64,000 nucleotides of DNA from Nitrobacteraceae bacterium AZCC 2146 (GCA_036924855.1 JBAGRP010000001.1:1054001-1118000); one strand, 5' to 3'. Shown: positions 9,867 through 20,050, counted from the first letter of the stretch. The notes: generated from the letters alone by a model not told the origin. Made by a program: numbers and translations.

Positions 9867-12800
9867 TACTCCGCCGCCACCACATGCGGCCTCTCGGCGG
9901 CTTCGATATCTTCATTCTGCGGCTCGAGGCGGCGCTTCAGTCTGCGGTCGATCCGATCCAGATAGATGTAGATCACCGGCGTGATGAACAGGGTCAGCAG
10001 CTGCGACACGCAGAGGCCGCCGACCACCGCAACGCCGAGCGGCTGGCGCAACTCCGCGCCGGCACCGGCGCCAAGCGCGATCGGCAGCGTCCCGAAGATC
10101 GCCGCGAACGTCGTCATCATGATCGGCCGGAAACGCAGCAGTGCGGCTTCGCGGATGGCGTGCTCGGCGCTCAATCCGACGCGCCGGCGCTCCAGCGCGA
10201 AATCCACCATCATGATGGCGTTCTTCTTGACGATGCCGACCAGCATGACAATGCCGATCATCGCGATCACCGACAGCTCCATGTTGAACAGCATCAGGGT
10301 CAGGATCGCGCCGATGCCCGCCGACGGCAGGCCGGAGATGATGGTGATCGGATGAATGAAGCTCTCATAGAGGATGCCGAGGATCACGAAGGCCGCGAAC
10401 ACCGCCGCCAGAATCAGCACGCCCTGCCCGCGCAGTGAATCCTGGAACACCTGCGCGGTGCCGGAGAAGCCGGTATTGATGGTGATAGGCAGATTGGAGG
10501 CGCCCTCGATGGCGGTGATCTGGTCCACCGCATAGCCCAGCGAATAGCCCGGTGTCAGGTTGAACGAGATCGTCACCGCCGGCTGCTGGCCCTGATGGTT
10601 GATCTGCAGCGGCCCCACCGTCGGCACCAGCCGCGCCACTGCGCTGAGCGGAATGGTCTGGTTGTTCGCCGTCTTCATATAGAGCTTTGAGAGGTCCGAC
10701 GGATCGATCCGGAACTGCGGCTGCGCCTCCAGAATGATCTGGTAGTCATTGGTCGGCATGTAGATGGTGCCGACCTGGCGCGAACCGAACGCGTTGTAGA
10801 GCTGGTTGCGGACCTGATCGACGGTGATGCCGTAGACCGCGGCCTTCTCGCGGTCGATGTCGACGGTCATCTGTGGATTCTTGATGTAGAGATCGGTGGT
10901 GACGTCGAGCAGCCCCGGCACTTTCGCGATCTTCTCGCGCATCTCCGGTGCCAGACGATACAGCGTCTCGGTGTCACCGCTCTGCAGCACGTATTGATAC
11001 TGGCTCTTCGATATCCGACCGCCGATGTTGAGGTTCTGGATGCTCTGGAAGAACACCTGCAAGCCGGGGACCACCGTCGCCTTCTGCCGCAACCGCGTCA
11101 TCACCACCTGGGCGCTATCGCGCTCCTTCTGCGACTTCAGCGCAATAAATAGCCGGCCGTAATTCGCGGTCGGATTGGGACCGCCGGACCCGATCGTGCT
11201 GTTGATGTATTCCACCGCGGGATCTGATTTCAGCACCTCGGTCAGCGCCTGCTGCCGTTCCTTCATGGCCTCGAACGAGGTATCGGTGGCCGCTTCGGTG
11301 ACGCCGGTCAGGAAGCCGGTGTCCTCCTGCGGGAAGAAGCCCTTCGGCACCAGCATGTAGAGATAGACCGTGCCGCCGAGCGTCGCGATCGTCACCAACA
11401 GCATCAGCGCCTTGTGTGCCAGCACGTGGTCGAGCGCCCATTCGTAGCCGCGCAGCCAGGCGCTGAACATCCGCTCGAAGACGCGCAGGACGAAGTTCTC
11501 TTTCTTGCCGGAGTCGTGCGCCTTCAGCACCCGCGCGCACAGCATCGGCGTCAGCGTCAGCGACACGAAGCCGGACACCACGATCGCAACCGCGATCGTC
11601 ACCGCGAATTCGCGGAACACGCGGCCGACGATGCCGCCCATCAGCAGCACCGGAATGAACACCGCAATCAGCGAGAAGGTGATCGAGATGATGGTGAACC
11701 CGATTTCACGCGCACCTTTCAGCGCCGCTTCGAACGGTTTCATGCCGTGCTCGATGTGGCGAACGATGTTTTCCAGCATGACGATGGCGTCGTCGACCAC
11801 GAAGCCGACCGACAGCGTCAACGCCAGCAGCGTCATGTTGTTGATGGAGAAGTCCATCATGTACATTACGGCGCAGGTGCCGAACAGCGAGATCGGCACC
11901 GCCAGCGCGGGAATGAAGGTGGCAGATGCCGAGCGCAGGAACAGGAAGATCACGACGATCACCAGCCCGACCGCGATCAGCAGCGTCTCCTCGACATCAC
12001 TGACGGCCTGCCGGATCGACACCGAGCGATCCATCATGACGTTGACCTTGATCGACGGCGGAATCTGCGCCCGCAGCGCCGGCAGCTTTGCCAGCACGCC
12101 ATCGACGACAGCAACGGTGTTGGCGTCCGGCTGCTTCTGGATCGCCAGCACGATGGCGCGCTCGCCATTCAGCCAGGTCGCGACCTTGTCGTTCTCGACG
12201 CTGTCGTAGATCTTGGCGACTTCGTCCAGCTTCACCGGCGAACCGTTGCGCCAGGCCACGACGACCTGCCGGTAGTCGACCGCCTTGTCCATCTGGCCGG
12301 AGGCTTGCAGCGAGATGTCCTGCTTCGGGCCATTCAACGTACCAACCGGGGTCGAGGAGTTGGCGCGCGACACTGCGGCGCGGATGTCCTCCAGCGACAG
12401 CCCGCGCGCTGCAGCGGCTTCGGGATCGGCCTGCACGCGAATGGCGAATTTCTGGGTTCCGAAGATCGATACCTGCGCCACGCCGGGAATCTGCGACAGT
12501 GCCTGCCCGATGGTGATGTCGCCATATTCATTGACCGTCGACAGCGGCAGCGTGTTCGACGTCAGCGCCACAAATAGCACCGGGAAATCGCCGGGGTTCA
12601 CTTTGCGGAAGCTCGGCGGGGTCGTCATCTCGACCGGCAGCCGGCGCTGCGCAATGGTCAGCGCGGTTTGCACGTCCAAGGCTGCGGCGTCGATATTGCG
12701 ATTGAGGTCGAACTGGATGGTGATGACCGTCGTGCCCTGCGACGAACTCGATGTCATCGAGGAGACGCCGGCGATGGTCGAAAGCTGGCGCTCGATAATG

Positions 12801-12994
12801 CCGGCGACCGAAGCCGCCATGGTATCCGCGCTCGCACCCGGCAAGGTCCCGGTCACCGCGATGGTCGGGAAGTCCACCTTCGGCAGCGCCGAGACCGGCA
12901 GCAGCCGGAAACCGAAAATACCGAACGCGATGATCGAGGCGGTGATGAGCGTGGTCATCACCGGCCGGCGGATGCAGAGTTCCGAGAGTGTCAT
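9866..12994 (-). CDS. RND efflux transporter, HAE1 family
   Basis: This is the inner-membrane proton-driven drug or solvent pump of a tripartite system. At 1042 residues it has normal AcrB/MexF length. It starts MTLSELCIRRPVMTTLITASIIAFG, with TM1 at about 10-30. It carries the two large periplasmic loops and the central TM4 segment NMTLLALTLSVGFVVDDAIVMLEN, whose paired Asp residues serve proton relay. C-terminal TM bundles include SAGIGAILTLMLFN and GIVKKNAIMMVDFAL. It lies 3 bp after the adaptor gene and overlaps the amidohydrolase by 1 bp. No outer-membrane factor or TetR regulator is adjacent. Confidence 0.95.
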   Translation of the reverse strand: MTLSELCIRRPVMTTLITASIIAFGIFGFRLLPVSALPKVDFPTIAVTGTLPGASADTMAASVAGIIERQLSTIAGVSSMTSSSSQGTTVITIQFDLNRNIDAAALDVQTALTIAQRRLPVEMTTPPSFRKVNPGDFPVLFVALTSNTLPLSTVNEYGDITIGQALSQIPGVAQVSIFGTQKFAIRVQADPEAAAARGLSLEDIRAAVSRANSSTPVGTLNGPKQDISLQASGQMDKAVDYRQVVVAWRNGSPVKLDEVAKIYDSVENDKVATWLNGERAIVLAIQKQPDANTVAVVDGVLAKLPALRAQIPPSIKVNVMMDRSVSIRQAVSDVEETLLIAVGLVIVVIFLFLRSASATFIPALAVPISLFGTCAVMYMMDFSINNMTLLALTLSVGFVVDDAIVMLENIVRHIEHGMKPFEAALKGAREIGFTIISITFSLIAVFIPVLLMGGIVGRVFREFAVTIAVAIVVSGFVSLTLTPMLCARVLKAHDSGKKENFVLRVFERMFSAWLRGYEWALDHVLAHKALMLLVTIATLGGTVYLYMLVPKGFFPQEDTGFLTGVTEAATDTSFEAMKERQQALTEVLKSDPAVEYINSTIGSGGPNPTANYGRLFIALKSQKERDSAQVVMTRLRQKATVVPGLQVFFQSIQNLNIGGRISKSQYQYVLQSGDTETLYRLAPEMREKIAKVPGLLDVTTDLYIKNPQMTVDIDREKAAVYGITVDQVRNQLYNAFGSRQVGTIYMPTNDYQIILEAQPQFRIDPSDLSKLYMKTANNQTIPLSAVARLVPTVGPLQINHQGQQPAVTISFNLTPGYSLGYAVDQITAIEGASNLPITINTGFSGTAQVFQDSLRGQGVLILAAVFAAFVILGILYESFIHPITIISGLPSAGIGAILTLMLFNMELSVIAMIGIVMLVGIVKKNAIMMVDFALERRRVGLSAEHAIREAALLRFRPIMMTTFAAIFGTLPIALGAGAGAELRQPLGVAVVGGLCVSQLLTLFITPVIYIYLDRIDRRLKRRLEPQNEDIEAAERPHVVAAE

Positions 12995-12997
12995 GGC

Positions 12998-14128
12998 TCA
13001 GGCCCCGGCCTTGCGGGCCCGGGGTTCGACCCGGGTGCCTTCGGTCAGCAGCAACTGCCCATCGACCACGACGTCTTCCGATCCGGAGAGGCCGGAGGTG
13101 ATGACCGAAACGCCCTGGAAGGTACGGTCGACCTTCACCGGCTGTACATGCGCCACGCCGTCCTTGACGGTGAACACGAAGTTGCCGGTCTGGCTACGCT
13201 GCACGGCGACTGTCGGCACCACCACGCCGTCCTCGGTGCGGACGATCAGCTTGGTCTGCACCAGGATGCCCGGCCACAGAGTCTCGTTTGTGTTGTTCAT
13301 GATGCCGCGCACGGTGACCATGCCGGTGGTGGAATCCACGGTGTTTTCCACCATCGCGACCTTGCCGTCCTCGGAACGGCCACTGTTGGGGATGGTCGCG
13401 ATCACTGTGGTCGATCCCGCCGCCATGGCGTCGCGCAGGTCGCCCAGCACCCGCTGCGGGATCGCGAAGGAGACATAGACCGGCGCCATCTGGTTGATGG
13501 TCGCCAGCGGCGCGGTATCGGCCGGGCGTACGAAATTGCCGACTTTCACATTGGCGGCGCTGATCCGGCCGGCGAACGGCGCGCGGATCAGGGTGTAACT
13601 CTTCTGAACCTTGAGATTGTCCAGCGCCGACTGGTCGGCCTGGATGGTGCCGGCGAGGATATCGGCCTGGGTCTTGGCGTTGTCGACGTTGACCTGGGTG
13701 GTAGCGCCCTTGCCGATCAGGTCGCTGAAGCGCTTGAGGTCGCGCTCGGCGCCGGCGAGCTGGGCACGGTCCTTGGCCAGCATGCCTTCGGCCTGCTCGA
13801 TCTGGGCGTCAATCTGCCGGGCATCGAGGGTGAACAGCAGGTCGCCTTCCTTGACCTTGGCGCCGTCCTCGAAATGCACGGAGACGATGGTGGTCTCGAC
13901 CCGGGACTTGAGTGCAACACTGGAGATCGGGGTTACCGTGCCGATGGAATCGACATCGACCGGGATCGGCTTGCGCTCAGCCTTGGCCAGTTCGACTGAA
14001 ACGACCCGCACTCGCTGCGGGGCCTGAGCGGTAGCGTTGCCGCCGGTCCACGACGCTCGCGTCAGATAGGCCGTCAAAGCGGCGGCGCCCAACACGACAA
14101 CCAAGGCAATCGATGTACGTTTCTTCAT
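12998..14128 (-). CDS. RND efflux periplasmic adaptor (membrane fusion protein)
   Basis: The adaptor links the RND pump to an outer-membrane channel. The 376-residue protein has an N-terminal anchor (residues 5-22), a lipoyl/hairpin module with the paired half-motifs FEDGAKVKEGDLLFTLD and RAPFAGRISAANVKVG, and a beta-barrel and membrane-proximal domain ending in GSEDVVVDGQLLL. I chose the start MKKRTSIALVV at 14128. The ORF extends 17 codons further but without conserved sequence. Expression is probably from the divergent region shared with xthA. Confidence 0.93.
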   Translation of the reverse strand: MKKRTSIALVVVLGAAALTAYLTRASWTGGNATAQAPQRVRVVSVELAKAERKPIPVDVDSIGTVTPISSVALKSRVETTIVSVHFEDGAKVKEGDLLFTLDARQIDAQIEQAEGMLAKDRAQLAGAERDLKRFSDLIGKGATTQVNVDNAKTQADILAGTIQADQSALDNLKVQKSYTLIRAPFAGRISAANVKVGNFVRPADTAPLATINQMAPVYVSFAIPQRVLGDLRDAMAAGSTTVIATIPNSGRSEDGKVAMVENTVDSTTGMVTVRGIMNNTNETLWPGILVQTKLIVRTEDGVVVPTVAVQRSQTGNFVFTVKDGVAHVQPVKVDRTFQGVSVITSGLSGSEDVVVDGQLLLTEGTRVEPRARKAGA

Positions 14129-14194
14129 AATATCCCACGTCAATTGGCCAGAAGATCGGGTGCCCCGTTCCCTGCCCATGACAGCGACTTATGC

Positions 14195-14210
14195 GCTTTA
14201 TGCTTAAAGC
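14195..14210. promoter_or_regulatory. palindrome in the RND/xthA divergent region
   Basis: GCTTTA-TGCT-TAAAGC forms 6-bp perfect inverted arms in the 156-bp region between the adaptor gene and xthA. Short AT-rich palindromes in such regions are typical operator candidates. No regulator gene is adjacent, so the binder is unknown. Confidence 0.25.
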
Positions 14211-14284
14211 TTATCATGGCGGCCTAGATGATGGTATGCCACGCAGACTTATTTTTGCCATTGTTGTTACCGGAATCCCATAGG

Positions 14285-15076
14285 ATGAGAATTGCTACGT
14301 GGAATGTGAATTCGGTCCGGCAGCGGCTCGACCATCTGCTGACCTGGCTGAAGGACTGCGCGCCGGACATCGTCTGCCTGCAGGAGATCAAATGCGTCGA
14401 TGAGGCGTTCCCGCGCGAAGCCATCGAGGCGCTCGGCTACAACGTCGTCACCCACGGCCAGAAGACGTTCAACGGCGTCGCCTTGCTGTCAAAATATCCG
14501 CTCGAGGAAGCCACCTCCGGCCTCGCCGGCGACGACGAGGACGTCCACGCCAGGTTTATCGAAGGCGTGGTGTCGCTGAAGTCAGGCGTGGTTCGGGTCG
14601 CCTGTCTCTATCTTCCCAATGGCAATCCGGTCGAGACCGAGAAATATCCCTACAAGCTGAAATGGATGTCGCGGCTGCAGGAGTTCACGCGGCTCCGGCT
14701 GAAAACCGAGGAGCCGCTGATTCTCGCCGGCGACTTCAACGTGATCCCAGCACCGTCAGACGTCCACAACCCCGCCGCCTGGGTCAACGATGCGCTGTTC
14801 AAGCCGCAGACTCGCGAGAGCTTCCAGGCCCTGCTCGGCCTGGGGATGACCGACGCGCTGCGCGCCGTCACCGACGAACCCGGCCAATATACATTCTGGG
14901 ATTATCAGGCCGGCGCCTGGCAGAAGAACTGGGGCATCCGCATCGACCACCTGCTGCTGTCGCCGCAAGCCAGCGACCGACTGATCGACGTCGGCATCGA
15001 TAAATACGTCCGCGCCTGGGAAAAACCGTCGGATCATGTACCGGTCTGGATCGACCTGGATCTCGAGGCGGCGTGA
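14285..15076 (+). CDS. xthA: Exodeoxyribonuclease III
   Basis: This base-excision repair nuclease has 3'-5' exonuclease and AP-endonuclease activity. The 263-residue protein shows the family order: MRIATWNVNSVRQRL, CLQEIKC (metal Glu), YLPNGNPVETEKYPYKL, LAGDFNVIPAPSDVHNP (catalytic Asp, Asn) and the C-terminal RIDHLLLS...SDHVPVW (Asp-His). The start at MRIATWN is chosen because it begins the conserved fold and follows an AGG-rich site; a start 19 codons upstream is open. It converges with the ExoR-like gene, with a 10-bp gap. Confidence 0.95.
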   Translation: MRIATWNVNSVRQRLDHLLTWLKDCAPDIVCLQEIKCVDEAFPREAIEALGYNVVTHGQKTFNGVALLSKYPLEEATSGLAGDDEDVHARFIEGVVSLKSGVVRVACLYLPNGNPVETEKYPYKLKWMSRLQEFTRLRLKTEEPLILAGDFNVIPAPSDVHNPAAWVNDALFKPQTRESFQALLGLGMTDALRAVTDEPGQYTFWDYQAGAWQKNWGIRIDHLLLSPQASDRLIDVGIDKYVRAWEKPSDHVPVWIDLDLEAA

Positions 15077-15086
15077 GCTTAACAGC

Positions 15087-15893
15087 TCAGTCCTTGCGGC
15101 CCTGCACCCAGTGCTCGAGCATCTGCAGCGCCATGGCGCGGTCGTCCTCGGACGCCTTGCTGATGGCCTTGTTGTAGCTTTCCCTGATCCAAACCTCATC
15201 CGGCCCGGCGTTGTCACGCGCCAGCGTCAGCCACATCAGGCCGCGGGCCATCTGCTTCGGCAGTTGCTCGCCGTTGAACAGCATCTGGCCGAGCATGGCC
15301 TGGGCCTGGTGCTGGCCTTTCTGGGCGGCGAGACCGAGCCAGCGCGCGCCATATTTGGTGTCGCGCGGCGCGCCAATACCCTTGAGATACAGCCGGGCCA
15401 GGTCGTATTGGGCGTCGGCGTTGCCAAAATACGACGCGGCATAGGAGAACATCTCCCGGGCTCGCTCGGTATCGACCTTGACCTTCGAATTCGGGATGCC
15501 GTCGAGATAATAGCGGCCGAGCGCCACGAAGGCGTTGGCGACGATGGTTGCCTGCGGCGCCGACGGGCTGTCCTCTGCATGGGCATTGGCGATGCGGCTG
15601 AAATATTCGAACGCCCGCAGGTCGTCCTGGGCGACGCCGTTACCGTCGGCATACATCCGGCCGAGCTTCCACTGCGCGATCGGATGCCCCCCCTCGGCGG
15701 CGTATTGCAGCGCCGTCAGCGAGGTGTCCGAGGTATTCTTCTTCAACGAGGGGACAGCGCCCGGCAACGCCGAGACCACCGGGATGGTCGCGTCCGCGCC
15801 GACCGGCGCGCCGTCAAAGGCAAACGCGGGAACGGCCACAGACGCGGCACCCAAAGCAAACGCTACAAAAATGGTACGCTCAAATATCCGCAT
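15087..15893 (-). CDS. Sel1-repeat periplasmic protein, ExoR-like
   Basis: The 268-residue protein has a signal peptide (residues 1-25, [20 protein letters not shown]) and a solenoid of Sel1/TPR-like repeats: [67 protein letters not shown], then a [13 protein letters not shown] stretch. Length, export signal and repeat content resemble rhizobial ExoR, the periplasmic inhibitor of the ChvG/ExoS sensor kinase, but this is from memory of the family and not proven. Its ATG lies 14 bp inside the 3' end of ilvD, so it is probably co-expressed with it. Confidence 0.7.
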   Translation of the reverse strand: MRIFERTIFVAFALGAASVAVPAFAFDGAPVGADATIPVVSALPGAVPSLKKNTSDTSLTALQYAAEGGHPIAQWKLGRMYADGNGVAQDDLRAFEYFSRIANAHAEDSPSAPQATIVANAFVALGRYYLDGIPNSKVKVDTERAREMFSYAASYFGNADAQYDLARLYLKGIGAPRDTKYGARWLGLAAQKGQHQAQAMLGQMLFNGEQLPKQMARGLMWLTLARDNAGPDEVWIRESYNKAISKASEDDRAMALQMLEHWVQGRKD

Positions 15894-17604
15894 AACATTG
15901 TTTCTCGTGCGCCCCACCAGGATGGGTGACGGCGCCATCGACGGCCGGTCCGACCTGCTGGGCATACTTCCAAAGCGCGCCTGACGTATGGTCTGTCGCG
16001 CGAGGCCTCCATTTGGTCTTGCGCTCAGCCAGTTCGGCGTCAGTCAATTTTACGTTAAGAGTGCCGACGTCGGCATCGATCTCGATGATGTCGCCGTCCT
16101 GCAACAGGGCGATCGGGCCGCCAATGGCGGCTTCCGGCCCGACATGACCGATGCAGAAGCCTCGGGTGGCGCCGGAGAACCGGCCGTCGGTGATGAGCGC
16201 AATTTTACCGCCCATGCCCTGCCCGGTCAGCGCCGCCGTCGTCTGGAGCATTTCCCGCATGCCGGGACCGCCGCGCGGTCCCTCGTAGCGGATCACGAGA
16301 ACCTCGCCTTCCTTGTAGGTCTTGTTCTTCACCGACTCGAACGCATCCTCTTCGCGATCAAAGCAACGCGCCGGTCCAGTGAATTTCAGGTTCGACATTC
16401 CGGCGACCTTCACGATCGCGCCTTCTGGCGCGAGATTTCCCTTCAGGCCGACAACGCCACCAGTGACGGTGATCGGCTTGTCGGCAGAACGCACGACGTC
16501 CTGATGGGGATTCCACTTCACGTTCTTCAGGTTTTCCGCAATGGTCCGGCCGGTGACGGTCAGACAGTCGCCATGAAGGTATCCGTGATCGAGCAATGTC
16601 TTCATCAGAAGCGGTATGCCACCAACTTCAAACATGTCTTTGGCGACATAACGGCCACCCGGTTTCAAATCCGCGACATAGGGTGTTTTTTTGAAGATTT
16701 CGGCAACGTCGAACAGATCGAACTTGATACCGCATTCATGCGCGATCGCCGGCAGATGCAGCGCAGCATTGGTCGAACCGCCTGACGCAGCAACGACCGC
16801 AGCGGCGTTTTCCAAGGCCTTGCGCGTGACGATGTCGCGCGGGCGGATGTTGAGCGCGATCAGCTCCATCACTTTTTCGCCCGCAGTGGTGCAGAACGCA
16901 TCGCGGATTTCGTAAGGCGCCGGCGCCCCGGCCGAATAGGGCAGCGCCAGTCCGATCGCCTCGGAGACAGTCGCCATGGTGTTGGCGGTGAATTGTGCGC
17001 CGCACGCGCCGGCTGACGGGCACGCCACGCGCTCGATCTCGTCGAGCTCGGCATCCGACATCTCGCCGACCGAATGCTTGCCGACCGCCTCGAACATATC
17101 CTGCACGGTGATCTGCTGGCCACGCCACGACCCCGGCAGGATCGAGCCGCCATAGATGAAGATCGAGGGCACGTTGAGGCGGACCATCGCCATCATCATG
17201 CCCGGGAGCGACTTGTCGCAGCCGGCCAGGCCGACCAGCGCGTCGTAGGAATGGCCGCGGATGGTCAGCTCGACCGAGTCGGCGATGCATTCACGGGACG
17301 GCAGCGACGAGCGCATGCCGTCGTGGCCCATGGCGATGCCGTCGGTGACGGTGATGGTGCAGAATTCGCGCGGGGTGCCGCCGGCGGAGGCGACGCCCTT
17401 CTTGACGGCCTGGGCCTGGCGCATCAGGGAAATGTTGCAGGGCGCGGCTTCATTCCAGCACGACGCCACGCCGACGAACGGCTGGTGGATCTGCTGGGTG
17501 GTCAGACCCATCGCATACAGATACGAGCGATGCGGCGCCCGGTCCGGCCCCTCCGTCACATGACGGCTGGGCAGATGCGACTTGAGGTTGGTCTTGGCGT
17601 CCAT
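15880..17604 (-). CDS. ilvD: Dihydroxy-acid dehydratase
   Basis: IlvD dehydrates dihydroxy-acids to 2-oxo acids in isoleucine, valine and pantothenate synthesis, using an Fe-S cluster and Mg. The 574-residue protein has [13 protein letters not shown] and [17 protein letters not shown] with cluster cysteines, [16 protein letters not shown], and the family end [13 protein letters not shown] chose ATG 17604 ([11 protein letters not shown]), because the 44 upstream codons in the open frame are not conserved. Transcription continues into the ExoR-like gene. A leader of about 200 nt upstream holds short inverted repeats. Confidence 0.96.
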   Translation of the reverse strand: MDAKTNLKSHLPSRHVTEGPDRAPHRSYLYAMGLTTQQIHQPFVGVASCWNEAAPCNISLMRQAQAVKKGVASAGGTPREFCTITVTDGIAMGHDGMRSSLPSRECIADSVELTIRGHSYDALVGLAGCDKSLPGMMMAMVRLNVPSIFIYGGSILPGSWRGQQITVQDMFEAVGKHSVGEMSDAELDEIERVACPSAGACGAQFTANTMATVSEAIGLALPYSAGAPAPYEIRDAFCTTAGEKVMELIALNIRPRDIVTRKALENAAAVVAASGGSTNAALHLPAIAHECGIKFDLFDVAEIFKKTPYVADLKPGGRYVAKDMFEVGGIPLLMKTLLDHGYLHGDCLTVTGRTIAENLKNVKWNPHQDVVRSADKPITVTGGVVGLKGNLAPEGAIVKVAGMSNLKFTGPARCFDREEDAFESVKNKTYKEGEVLVIRYEGPRGGPGMREMLQTTAALTGQGMGGKIALITDGRFSGATRGFCIGHVGPEAAIGGPIALLQDGDIIEIDADVGTLNVKLTDAELAERKTKWRPRATDHTSGALWKYAQQVGPAVDGAVTHPGGAHEKQCYADI

Positions 17605-17776
17605 TCCGAACCTTGTTTCCCCGGCCGTCTCTTGCCCCCGGAAAATCTCGTGATTTCCCATCGTCTTCGTGAGCGCCGGGGCCGTTAGCTGACGAAGAAT
17701 GATTTCATGGAGGCGTGTGGCTAAATAGCGGCGCACGCAAGGGCTGGCTGGTCAGACGGTTAAATGTTGGAGAACT

Positions 17777-17812
17777 GTTGCCCGCCCGCAACATTCGTTG
17801 CCCCCAAGCAAC
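17777..17812. promoter_or_regulatory. two tandem GTTGC/GCAAC inverted repeats upstream of ilvD
   Basis: GTTGC-N6-GCAAC at 17777-17792 is followed four bases later by GTTGC-N6-GCAAC at 17797-17812. The pair lies between the terminator of the small secreted gene and the ilvD start, about 170-210 bp upstream of ilvD. It could be tandem operator half-sites or small hairpins in the leader. No regulator is identified. Confidence 0.3.
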
Positions 17813-17844
17813 CCTTTAGACCGCAACTAAAGTAGAGGGCCAAA

Positions 17845-17869
17845 GAAAAAGCCGGCTACGGGGGCCGGC
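17845..17869 (-). terminator. Rho-independent terminator of the small secreted protein gene
   Basis: Read on the minus strand, GCCGGC, a 7-base loop, and GCCGGC (17851-17856 with 17864-17869) are followed by TTTTTCTTT. This lies 22 bp past the stop of the 82-residue secreted protein gene. A GC stem plus U-tract is a standard intrinsic terminator. Confidence 0.75.
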
Positions 17870-17891
17870 CTGTTCTTCAGCTGCGAGCCGG

Positions 17892-18140
17892 TCAGCGTCC
17901 GGCAGGGGCCGATGTCGCGCCGCCATAGATCAGGCCCGGATACACGCCGTAGGCCGGCACTGGGTCTCGCCCCCAACCGGGATAGTAGGAATCAAAGGCA
18001 TTGCGCGGATCGGCGTTGGTGCTGACACTCTGCTGCTGGACATGCCGGCGCGCATGATGACGCTCGGATGCACTGGCGGCGTTCGCGACCGACAACGCCA
18101 TCAGCGCTGCACCAACCGCGGCGTAGGTGATTTTCTTCAT
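17892..18140 (-). CDS. Small secreted hypothetical protein
   Basis: The 82-residue product is not recognised as a named family. It starts MKKITYAAVGAALMALSVANAASA, a clear Sec signal peptide cleaved near residue 23. It continues with a His/Arg/Gln-rich stretch (SERHHARRHVQQQ) and a Tyr/Pro/Gly-rich tail. GGAGATT precedes the ATG, and an intrinsic terminator follows, so it looks monocistronic. The open frame extends 41 codons upstream but without a coding signature. Similar small exported proteins are common in Bradyrhizobium; the role is unknown. Confidence 0.7.
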   Translation of the reverse strand: MKKITYAAVGAALMALSVANAASASERHHARRHVQQQSVSTNADPRNAFDSYYPGWGRDPVPAYGVYPGLIYGGATSAPAGR

Positions 18141-18302
18141 AACAATCTCCCATGGCTTCGTCGGCGTGACGCCGGCATTCTGCTGGACCGACGGCGCGTG
18201 ATGCGCCTGGCCTGGACAGCAAATAACGCTGGGAGACAGTAGTTTTAGCCCGCCCGCCATCACGAAGCGGCGAGCATCTTTTTTAGCCAGAAATTTTTCC
18301 GA

Positions 18303-19724
18303 CTACATATTCAGCACGCGCCCATAGGCGTCGAGCACGGCTTCCTTCATCGTCTCCGAAATCGTCGGGTGCGGGAAGATGGTGTGGAACAGCTCTTCCT
18401 CCGTCGTCTCCAGGTTCATTGCGACAACAAAACCCTGGATCAGTTCAGTGACCTCGGCACCCACCAGATGCGCACCGAGCAACTGGCCGGTCTTCTTGTC
18501 GAAGATCACCTTGGCCATGCCCTGGTCTTCCCCCATCGCGATCGCCTTGCCATTGCCTACGAAGGGGAAACGGCCGACGCGAATCTCGCGGCCGCCTTCC
18601 TTGGCTTTCGCTTCCGTAAGACCCACCGACGCCACCTGCGGGTGGCAATAGGTGCAGCCGGGGATCAGCAACTTGTCCATCGGATGCGGGTTCATGCCCT
18701 TGATCTTCTCGACGCAGATCACGCCCTCATGCTCGGCCTTGTGCGCCAGCATCGGCGGTCCGGCGACATCGCCGATGGCGTAGATACCGGGCACGTTGGT
18801 CCGGCAGTAGCCATCGATCACGATGCAGCCGCGCTCGGTCTTCACGCCAAGCTTCTCCAGCCCGATGTTCTCGATATTGCCGACCACGCCGACCGCGGAG
18901 ATGACCCGATCGACGGTCAGCGGCTGCGTGCCGCCCTTGCCGTCCTCGATCGTCGCGGTGACGCTATCGGCCTTCTTGTCGAGCTTCGTGACCTTGGCGC
19001 CGGTCATGATCTTGATGCCCTGCTTCTCGAAGGACTTGCGCGCGAAGGCGGCGATCTCGGCGTCCTCGACCGGCAGGATCTGCGGCAGCACCTCGACCAC
19101 GGTGACGTCGGCACCCATGGTCTTGTAGAACGACGCGAATTCGATGCCGATGGCGCCGGAGCCGACCACCAGCAACGACTTCGGCATCTTGTCAGGGTTC
19201 ATCGCCTCGAAATAGGTCCAGACCAGCTTCTTGTCGGCCTCGAGCCCCGGCAGTGCACGCGGCCGCGCGCCGGTAGCAACAATGATGTGCTTGGCCTGGT
19301 AGGCACCCTCGCCCAATGCGCCCTTCGGCGCCTCGGCCTGCGATTTTTTCACCGTGAACTTGCCGCCGCCGTCCAGCGTCGCCTCGCCCCAGATGATGCT
19401 GATCTTGTTCTTCTTCATCAGATATTCGACGCCCCCATTGAGGCGCTTCACGACGCCGCGCGAACGCGCGATCACCGACTTGATATCGAACGACACATTA
19501 TCCGCGGAGAGGCCGTAATCCCCCGCGTGCTGCATGTAGTGGAAGATTTCCGCCGAGCGCAGCAGCGCCTTGGTCGGAATGCAGCCCCAGTTGTTGCAGA
19601 TGCCGCCGAGATAAGCCTTCTCGACGATCGCGGTCTTGAAGCCCAGCTGCGCGGCGCGGATCGCCGTCACATATCCGCCGGGGCCGGAGCCGATTACGAC
19701 GACGTCAAAGGAATTATCGGCCAT
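18303..19724 (-). CDS. lpdA: Dihydrolipoyl dehydrogenase (E3)
   Basis: This flavoprotein reoxidises dihydrolipoamide in the pyruvate dehydrogenase complex. The 473-residue protein has the FAD motif VVVIGSGPGGYVTAIRAAQLG, the redox-active disulfide in GGICNNWGCIPTKALL, an NAD-binding LLVVGSGAIGIEFASF, and the interface motif HTIFPHPTISE with the catalytic His. It is last in the pdhA-pdhB-DUF5076-pdhC-small membrane protein-lpdA run, 17 bp after the small gene, so it is the dedicated PDH E3. Confidence 0.97.
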   Translation of the reverse strand: MADNSFDVVVIGSGPGGYVTAIRAAQLGFKTAIVEKAYLGGICNNWGCIPTKALLRSAEIFHYMQHAGDYGLSADNVSFDIKSVIARSRGVVKRLNGGVEYLMKKNKISIIWGEATLDGGGKFTVKKSQAEAPKGALGEGAYQAKHIIVATGARPRALPGLEADKKLVWTYFEAMNPDKMPKSLLVVGSGAIGIEFASFYKTMGADVTVVEVLPQILPVEDAEIAAFARKSFEKQGIKIMTGAKVTKLDKKADSVTATIEDGKGGTQPLTVDRVISAVGVVGNIENIGLEKLGVKTERGCIVIDGYCRTNVPGIYAIGDVAGPPMLAHKAEHEGVICVEKIKGMNPHPMDKLLIPGCTYCHPQVASVGLTEAKAKEGGREIRVGRFPFVGNGKAIAMGEDQGMAKVIFDKKTGQLLGAHLVGAEVTELIQGFVVAMNLETTEEELFHTIFPHPTISETMKEAVLDAYGRVLNM

Positions 19725-19741
19725 GGTGGCTCCCGTTCAAC

Positions 19742-19981
19742 TCAAGCAGTCGTTGTGCCGCGCGCGCGGCGATTCAAGATAAGGCGTCTGACGAACCATT
19801 CCAGCGCTCCGAGCGCGGCCAGGAAGGTAGTTGCCATCAGAACGATCGGCCTCCAGATATTTCGCGACAATGCTTCACCGGAGAAGAACGCGCTGGAGAG
19901 AATGTCGAGGCCAAGAGGATTGAGCGCCAGGACGGCGCTCAGCAGCATCGTGATCCAGGGCCAAACGGTCTTGACGCGCAA
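19742..19981 (-). CDS. Small membrane protein between pdhC and lpdA
   Basis: The 79-residue product is not a family I can name. It has two hydrophobic segments (about residues 7-25 and 44-62) and a basic C-terminus (RRLILNRRARG), consistent with a small inner-membrane protein. It lies inside the pyruvate dehydrogenase operon, 17 bp before lpdA and about 70 bp after pdhC. That placement supports it being a real gene, but any link to the complex is inference. Confidence 0.6.
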   Translation of the reverse strand: MRVKTVWPWITMLLSAVLALNPLGLDILSSAFFSGEALSRNIWRPIVLMATTFLAALGALEWFVRRLILNRRARGTTTA

Positions 19982-19989
19982 CGCAGTGC

Positions 19990-20040
19990 CCCCTCACCCG
20001 TCCGCCTGCGGCGGCCCCCCTCTCCCACGAGGGGAGAGGG
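19990..20040. repeat. GC-rich hairpin element between pdhC and the small membrane gene
   Basis: The 69-bp gap after pdhC holds a CCTGCGG/CCGCAGG-type stretch and a strong hairpin (CCCCTCTCCC, ACGA, GGGGAGAGGG; 20016-20040). This resembles the short interspersed elements common between genes in Bradyrhizobium relatives. It may act as an mRNA-processing or stabilising hairpin. It is not followed by a U-tract on the transcribed strand. Confidence 0.4.
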
Positions 20041-20050
20041 AAGAACAAAC

